A stretch of 12,914 nt of DNA from Larix sibirica. Lineage: Eukaryota; Streptophyta; Pinopsida; Pinales; Pinaceae. The notes under the pieces were generated by a model. It ran no database searches and had not been told where the DNA came from. It saw only the letters and a program-made list of their open reading frames with translations. Of this stretch, positions 8,451-12,914 are shown one piece after another. Location: assembly GCA_004151065.3 (NCBI GenBank), contig NWUY0304198211.1:4088-17001 (forward strand). Reading direction: 5' to 3'. A program made the position numbers and the translations under genes. How positions within the stretch are numbered: the stretch's first letter is position 1; each line of letters starts with the position of its first letter.

Positions 8451-9172
8451 ACTGTTGAACTTGGTATACACCAACGATGGGGATCTACTACTGTGGAAGA
8501 AAATCTAGAATCTTGGGCTATGAAACTTCCTACACACAGAACACTTCCTATTTTTATTTGTTGGGATGTGTGGAAAGCTAGGAACTTTTATATTTTTGAA
8601 GATAGACCTTTGAATGTTTATGCTATCTGTGTTAGAATTTTGAGCTTATACAAGGATTATGCATCATCTAAGATTAGGAAAAGGCCTCAAAAAATCACTA
8701 ATCTTCCTACTCTCACATATGCTACCGGCTTCTTTAATGGCGTTGCAAAAAATGGCATTTGTGGTGCATGGATTGTATTGAAGATCAATTATGATCATCA
8801 CTTTAAATTGTCAATGAACTGTGGACTTGGTTCAAATAATAAGGTTAATTATTGGCCTTATAGTGTCTACTTAAATTTGCATTCACAGTTAGCATCCCCA
8901 CTTTGCAAGTATTCAATGACTCCTTGGTCATTTTCAACTGGGCTAAAAAATTATTCAAACTTCAGGTTCTCTCACTGGAACATTGGTGCTTGAGGATAAA
9001 TGTGTTGATGGACTCCTTTATGAAGTCTTCTATTGTAAATTTTTATAGAGAACTTAATGATGTTACAGATGGTCTGTCCAAGAATGCACTTGGGAGTGTT
9101 GAAGGTGTTCTGCGCATTGAAGAATATTTTGAAGAATGTCTCTCTTTCAAGGATTCTATGTTTTTTATGTAG
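8451..9172 (+). pseudogene. LINE RNase H domain relic (element B)
   Basis: RNase H removes the RNA template during LINE integration. Frame +3 is open to about 8993: FICWDVWKARNFYIFEDRPL, then a linker and the first RNase H strand ATGFFNGVAKNGICGAW. The catalytic Asp of that strand has become Asn (8736-8738, GAT to AAT). After GLGSNN a one-base deletion at about 8847 destroys the segment with the catalytic Glu and moves the reading to frame +2, which has a TAG at 8861 and then LQVFNDSLVIFNWAKKLF (catalytic Asp at 8918-8920) and NDVTDGLSKNAL, keeping the last Asp. The stop is at 9170-9172, followed at once by a second TAG. Two of the four acidic residues are lost. Confidence 0.85.
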
Positions 9173-9472
9173 TAGATAGACAAAATCAGTTGTATGTTTT
9201 TGTTAGCATTATTGAACTATTTTGTAGTAATGTTATTTTTGGGTTGTTTGGACCGTTCAATATTGCAGTATATCTGCTGATAGAATTGTTATCGGACTTG
9301 TATGGGTTGTTTTGATGTGATATGATTTTTGATAAGCAGTGACGATGGATGATATGTAGTATTTTTGTATGACACTTCTCACATCGTGACAGGTCAAAAG
9401 TATTGGATGACTATGCACTCTTTGATTCCTATGAATAACAAGACTCATGCTCCTTTTTCTGCTTGAAAAAAA
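9173..9472 (+). other. 3' untranslated tail and A-run of element B
   Basis: This is 300 bp of T-rich, gene-free sequence after the tandem stops, ending ctttttctgcttg plus A7 (9466-9472). The tail is the kind expected at a LINE 3' end. The sequence after it (aattaaaattaatg) has no clear match upstream of 7202. Confidence 0.55.
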
Positions 9473-10195
9473 TGTAATTAAAATTAATGACATTATTTAA
9501 TTGATATAAGATAAAAATTCATAGTATTCTTTATAAAATGTAGATTTTTTGCTATCTCATTTATTATAATAAAAATTGGCTAAGCTATAAAAAATATAAT
9601 ATTTTGCATAAAGCTCGTTCCATGGTTGTCCAATAATATGATTCTATATGTTCATTCAAATAACACATGGTCATTTCTAGATGGTGATTTCCTTCCATGT
9701 ATGCTACATCCTACACTGTTTGGCTTCGAGCCACATCATTGTCGTATAGCGATGACTGAGACAACAATGCTAATGAGATCCATGTCATTCGAATCCTACA
9801 ACAACAATAACATCATCTTGTGGAAACCAATCTTCCATTCACAATGCAAATCGACCTGTGAGTTCAATTTGTGATGGAGATCCAAGATCACTGGAAGAAA
9901 ACCCGTGTCTAGCTCGATATCTTTCATACCCCAAATGGTATGCACTAGATTCCCGAAATAACATAAAAATAGAAAGAAAGAGTAACCTTTCCTTGAGAAT
10001 TAAATAAAGTGATGAATAAGAAGCCTCTTCAAGGGGGAAACCTCCATATACAATGTACTAAGTACNNATCTCTTGTGATTGCTTCTTGTGATTGATATGT
10101 TGTACATGTTATTCTCTAGGATAAGATCCTAGATCATATTGAATTGATGCTAAAAAATTAACAAGCATGTGAAGGACTTCAATTCGAACTCCTTC
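9473..10195. other. Unassigned spacer with two N bases
   Basis: No known protein was recognised. An 82-codon open stretch at 9626-9874 has no family resemblance. Two unresolved bases lie at 10066-10067, right before an 11-bp direct repeat tcttgtgattg (10071-10081 and 10084-10094), so local assembly may be imperfect. The right part may be the decayed upstream region of the copia relic. Confidence 0.4.
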
Positions 10196-10430
10196 AAGCC
10201 AAAATATTGTTACAAAGCTTTGAATGTGCCGCAGAAGTTAATTATCCATGCAATGGTACATCCATGTGGGTTTCAAGGGATTTTCCACATGATATCACAT
10301 GAGTTTGACAAACCTGCAGAGTTGGACTAAAGGATGAATTCTTCATTTATTACTTTATTTCACATGTTTATTTTGTTGATGAAGAAGTCTTATAAGTTTC
10401 ATCTTATATGTTGATGATGTCTTCATGTAA
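10196..10430 (+). pseudogene. Ty1/copia reverse transcriptase relic
   Basis: This is a fragment of a copia-type polyprotein, the enzyme that copies LTR-element RNA in virus-like particles. Frame +2 reads KALNVPQKLIIHAMVHPCGF (10214-10273), comparable to the family's AFLNG ... Y-M-x-Q-P-x-G-F block. Further on, PAELD, TAA, RMNSSF sits where the family has PRAWY-x-(R/K)-M-D-S-F. A one-base shift near 10400 then brings frame +3 into register with SFILYVDDVFM (YVDD at 10407-10418), the catalytic motif. A stretch between the two blocks is shorter than usual, implying deletion. Integrase, protease and LTRs were not found. Confidence 0.55.
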
Positions 10431-10479
10431 TAATCACAAAAATTTCACATGTGAGTGAATTCTACGTGATAATTGTCTC

Positions 10480-10544
10480 TCCTTTGTTCTATTGGAAACC
10501 ATACATCCTACCAAAAAATTTTGGGCATCAGTTTTATGACATCC
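10480..10544 (-). pseudogene. Possible continuation of the Ty3/gypsy integrase
   Basis: On the minus strand the frame starting at 10544 reads GCHKTDAQNFLVGCMVSN. This can be aligned, with a two-residue gap, to the gypsy integrase segment that follows G-F-x-K-T and contains F-F-W-x-G-M. On the other side of element C the gypsy frame ends GFFKT. The overlap on K-T suggests that element C split this integrase. Identity is low, so this rests mainly on the match of the two flanks. Confidence 0.35.
10530..10544 (+). repeat. Left copy of candidate target-site duplication of element C
   Basis: agttttatgacatcc (10530-10544) compares with agttttaaagaaccc (11961-11975): the first seven bases are identical and 10 of 15 match overall. 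They border the first C-run of element C and its poly(A), the positions expected for a LINE target-site duplication. Confidence 0.4.
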
Positions 10545-10566
10545 CCCCCCCAAAAATACTTCTTGA

Positions 10567-11612
10567 TCCTATGGTAAGTTTTCAAGAACCCTACCCCAGA
10601 TGCAGGGGACAACCACCATCTCTCGGCATGTGTGGGAACTGGGAGGAGGGTGCCAGCTCCACACCATGTGGATCTCCCTCTGGACATTTATCGTGTGCAT
10701 TAATACCCCACGCTTAATGTGTTCGAGGCCATTTAATCGCCTGTCCTTTTGACCATGGCGAAGGATGTGGCTCAGTACGATGGAAATTATGCCAATTCTA
10801 TGTGGGATTTGGCCACCATTGGTGGATGGAAACGGTCATTTTTTCCAGTCTATCTCTGGTATTGGGTCAACTCTGCTTGGTAATCCTATTGCACTTCTAC
10901 CATGAGATTTCGCAAATGGAATTCTCTGGGCTAGTTCATGCCTCCCTAATCTGTGTGTTGCTGCTCCACAAGGCTTTGTTTACTCTGTGTGAGATTATAA
11001 GCTTGCCCCCCTGAAGTAATCATGTCTAGAAGACTACACGCTACCCCTCGTCATGGAAGAGGTGGATGGGGTCGATCGGACTTCCAGGGACTTAGAGGTT
11101 CGTTGATGTTTGGATATGACAACTTTGTCCATAGGAACCTGAGGAACATGCTAGATTGTTGGGAGGAAGAGGTGGTTATTCAGCAGCTCACCAGGCATCA
11201 GGCACGGATGTGCAGGAAGAATTACTAGAAGGTAAAAAACATGCTGTCTCAAGCTCTGTTACTCTCTCCTAGTGGCCTGATGGTGAGAAAATACTCTCTT
11301 ACTCCTTCCTCCTCATCTCATTCCTCTTCTTTGGGAGGTATTTCTCTTGCGCACAAGCCCCCACAACACCAGGAACCGTCGCAAGGGAAGGCACCTCACC
11401 AGGCGTAGGCAACATAAGAAATTCGACAATCAAGTGTTCAACAAAGGAATCATGTGGAACCTCGCAATATGGAAGGGCCCCCTTCGTTCAGCAAGACTAC
11501 TCCTATTCCCACCAAGGACCCCAAAGATTAATCTTCTCATTCAGGTACTTACTGTTGTCCAATTCTAGAGGAAAAACCAGAATATGCAACTCCCAGTAGC
11601 CCTCCCAAGTAA
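10567..11612 (+). pseudogene. LINE ORF1 (gag-like, DUF4283 plus zinc-knuckle remnant)
   Basis: ORF1 proteins of plant LINEs bind the element RNA. Frame +1 is open from 10567 with YGKFSRTLPQ, then HVWELGGGCQLHTMW, then HFFQSISGIGSTLLGNPIAL (10837-10896) and LWASSCLPNLCVAAPQGFVY, in the order expected for DUF4283. Its stops are TGA at 10750, 10903 and 10990 and TAA at 11014. Frame +3 (11022-11228) is Arg/Gly-rich and holds YDNFVHRNLRNMLDC; the spacing fits a C-x2-C-x4-H-x4-C knuckle but only the last Cys remains. Frame +2 and then frame +3 (11241-11612) give a Ser/Pro/Gln-rich tail (SSSSHSSSLGG, KPPQHQEPSQGKAP) with three stops, ending at TAA 11610-11612. At least three frame changes make it dead. 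Confidence 0.6.
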
Positions 11613-11961
11613 TATCAGGCTCTTCGGCTTTCTCCTTTGGGGTTTTGGTCTTGGCTATCAATAGACGCCATCTGATAATTAGCTCTGTTAGTTTTTTTTT
11701 ACGCCAGCTGCTAGGTAGATCCTCTTGAATTGTTTTTTCAAGTATTACTTTATGCTTGATCTATCGATTGTGAGTGGATTTTTAAAATTTAAATTTTGGT
11801 GGCCTGGTTTCCCTCACAAGGGCATTCCCGTGGTTGACAGTTTATCCCTATCTAGACTGATAAGGGGATAGCTTCCCTTTGGCCACCCTGACAACTTGTC
11901 TCTCATGCTTGTATTTTACTGTATATTAGTATAATTTTTCTCTGGAACTTACAAAAAAAAA
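11613..11961 (+). other. 3' region and poly(A) of element C
   Basis: These 340 bp have no coding similarity and end in ggaacttac plus A9 (11953-11961). They contain a GC-richer block with tccctcacaaggg-type short inverted pairs around 11811-11880, which could form structure in the element RNA. No ORF2 start or endonuclease motif is present, so ORF1 leads straight into the element's 3' end. Confidence 0.5.
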
Positions 11962-11975
11962 GTTTTAAAGAACCC
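11961..11975 (+). repeat. Right copy of candidate target-site duplication of element C
   Basis: agttttaaagaaccc is paired with 10530-10544. On the minus strand it encodes the GFFKT end of the gypsy integrase fragment, so the duplicated bases belong to the target and not to element C. Confidence 0.4.
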
Positions 11976-12787
11976 TAAATATCCTCCTACAGGAGAAGTG
12001 TGCAATTTCAAAAGGATCTTCTGATTGAGTTGAGGATTCTTACATAAATATAGGTGATCCTAGTACCATAGTGAATCATTCTTCCACACAAATTTATCTA
12101 ATGAACTAGGTTCCTCTTGTAGTTGTTGAATTATCTTTCATGCCTTCTGATATTGTTTCCATTTTTTCCTTGCTTCTTCCACCCAATTAGATTGCATAAT
12201 GGAAATATCACAAAGTAATCCCTATGTGTCATCTTCTTTTCTTGAAAGTGCATTTGCCACCACATTTTGATTTCCTTTTTTGTAAATTATTTCAAAGTCA
12301 TAACCTAGCATCTTTTTAACCCACTTTTGTTTCTCTTCTAAAGATAATCATTGTTCCAAGAAGTACTTAAGACTATCATGATTTATTCTTACCTTAAAGT
12401 GTCTTCATATCAGGTAAGAGTGTCATTTCTTAATTGCAGGCAGTGTCCAACATTCCTTTTCATAAATTGGTTTGAGTAAGTTTTTTTCCTTTAAGTTGGA
12501 AACTTTCAAAAGAAAGGGACCTTCCTTCTTTCATTAAAACTGCACCAATTCCATTTCCTAAGGCATCACATTCGACAATAAAGGTTTTTGTAAAGTCGGA
12601 CATGGTTAATATAGGATTTGTACACTTATCTACTTTAAGTTTTTCAAAAGATTTGGTTGTTTCTCGAGTCCAAGAGAATGCCTTGCTACAAAAGGTATTG
12701 TTTTATGTATTTAAAATTCTTAGCATTGTATTTCCCATGTTCTCTACTCTTTTGGTAAGCTTGGACACCCTAAAGTATACATAGTCA
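11962..12787 (-). pseudogene. Ty3/gypsy pol relic: RT end, RNase H and integrase zinc-binding start
   Basis: This is part of an LTR-retrotransposon polyprotein read right to left. It opens with the end of the RT (FRVSKLTKRVENMGN) and the connection AFSWTRETTKSFEKLK. The RNase H follows with DFTKTFIVECDALGNGIGAV, keeping the first Asp (12565-12567). A frame change in the T7 run at 12481-12487 leads to LLKPIYEKE, then HFKVRINHDSLKYFLEQ, stop, and MLGYDFEIIYKKGNQNVVAN with ALSRKEDD, where the usual Asp of VADALSR is Asn. It ends in the integrase zinc-binding region with LHTSPVGGYLGFFKT, abutting the poly(A) of element C. Many stops, mostly TGA, occur at sites where the family has Trp, Gly or Arg. 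Chromodomain and LTRs were not seen. Confidence 0.85.
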
Positions 12788-12914
12788 TGCTCATCTCATG
12801 TCATGGATGATCCTTAAGGAGGTTTATTGGGTGTGGTAATTTTCTCGCCACCTCTTTCCATTTTATCCCACTGATGTTTGCTAGATTTATTCTCTATTTA
12901 CTCTTTATCACACC
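12788..12914. other. Unassigned right edge
   Basis: The gypsy similarity ends near 12787, before the RT segment that should precede it. The last 127 bases show nothing I can name, so a deletion or another insertion boundary lies about here. Confidence 0.4.

Larger units (their letters stand above)
7202..9472 (+). mobile_element. LINE relic B, 5'-truncated non-LTR retrotransposon
   Basis: This is the 3' half of a plant L1-type element: the end of the reverse transcriptase (from 7202), the RT-associated zinc-binding region (to about 8435), RNase H (8721-9172) and a 3' tail closing with gcttg plus A7 at 9466-9472. The endonuclease and RT catalytic core are missing. At least five frame changes (near 7316, 7555, 7635, 8450 and 8847) and several stops make it non-functional. 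Its RNase H differs clearly from that of relic A, so A and B are different LINE families. No target-site duplication could be found. Confidence 0.85.
10545..11961 (+). mobile_element. Element C: ORF1-only non-LTR retrotransposon insertion
   Basis: This 1.4-kb insertion is clearly richer in G and C than its flanks. It contains a LINE gag-like ORF1 (10567-11612), a 340-bp 3' region and A9 (11953-11961), but nothing of ORF2: no endonuclease, RT or RNase H. The left edge is a C9 run (10543-10551), and the edges carry a degenerate 15-bp target-site duplication. The right flank is gypsy integrase coding sequence broken exactly at the poly(A), which supports insertion. It is probably 5'-truncated inside ORF1. 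It could be an internally deleted LINE or a member of a non-autonomous family mobilised by a partner's ORF2. Confidence 0.6.

Noticed and set aside
9626-9874. 82-codon plus-strand frame
   Set aside because: No recognisable motif, no ATG at its left edge, and stop-free length plausible by chance.
11022-11228. Independent Arg/Gly-rich small protein gene
   Set aside because: It fits as the knuckle segment of the broken LINE ORF1 of element C, between DUF4283 and the Ser/Pro-rich tail.
1-12914. CRISPR array, bacterial operon, phage or other microbial system
   Set aside because: No regular spaced repeats, no ribosome-binding sites or dense ORFs; the content is plant-type introns and retrotransposon relics.

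Overview
The window looks like intergenic DNA from a large, repeat-rich plant nuclear genome. The evidence is a PTI1-type plant kinase fragment that keeps its introns, three relics of plant non-LTR (LINE) retrotransposons and two LTR-retrotransposon relics, all in AT-rich spacer. A gymnosperm with a very large genome would fit, but that is a guess from overall texture. Two unresolved bases (10066-10067) point to a draft assembly. I see no intact protein-coding gene, no bacterial-type operon, no tRNA or rRNA and no CRISPR array. Almost all the coding information is decayed.

Layout, left to right. 1-353 is AT-rich spacer with a 58-bp imperfect tandem duplication. 354-2030 is LINE relic A (+): a broken RNase H domain, then an unfamiliar coiled-coil reading frame with many stops, then a 3' tail ending in A7. 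2031-2775 is spacer with an unassigned 111-codon open frame on the minus strand. 2776-3691 is a PTI1-like kinase pseudogene (+): three exons, two introns with GT/AG borders, cut off before the catalytic loop. 3692-7199 is AT-rich DNA with no assignable gene; it holds one possible 77-bp minus-strand exon (4768-4844) and a few hairpins and short repeats. 7202-9472 is LINE relic B (+): end of the reverse transcriptase, RT-associated zinc-binding region, RNase H, 3' tail and A7.

9473-10195 is unassigned. 10196-10430 is a Ty1/copia reverse-transcriptase relic (+) with a YVDD motif. 10545-11961 is element C (+), a non-LTR insertion carrying only the gag-like ORF1 (DUF4283 domain, ruined zinc knuckle, Ser/Pro/Gln-rich tail), a 340-bp 3' region and poly(A). 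C appears to have landed in the integrase zinc-binding region of a Ty3/gypsy element on the minus strand (11961-12787, probably continuing at about 10480-10544), with a degenerate 15-bp target-site duplication. 12788-12914 is unassigned.

The pieces do not work together as a pathway. They record successive insertions: LTR elements first, C inside the gypsy copy, and LINEs A and B elsewhere, all followed by decay that left many TGA and TAG stops, as expected for methylated plant repeats. The items most worth a second look are the ORF1-only element C, the coiled-coil extension after the RNase H in A, the intron-bearing kinase fragment and the possible isolated minus-strand exon.
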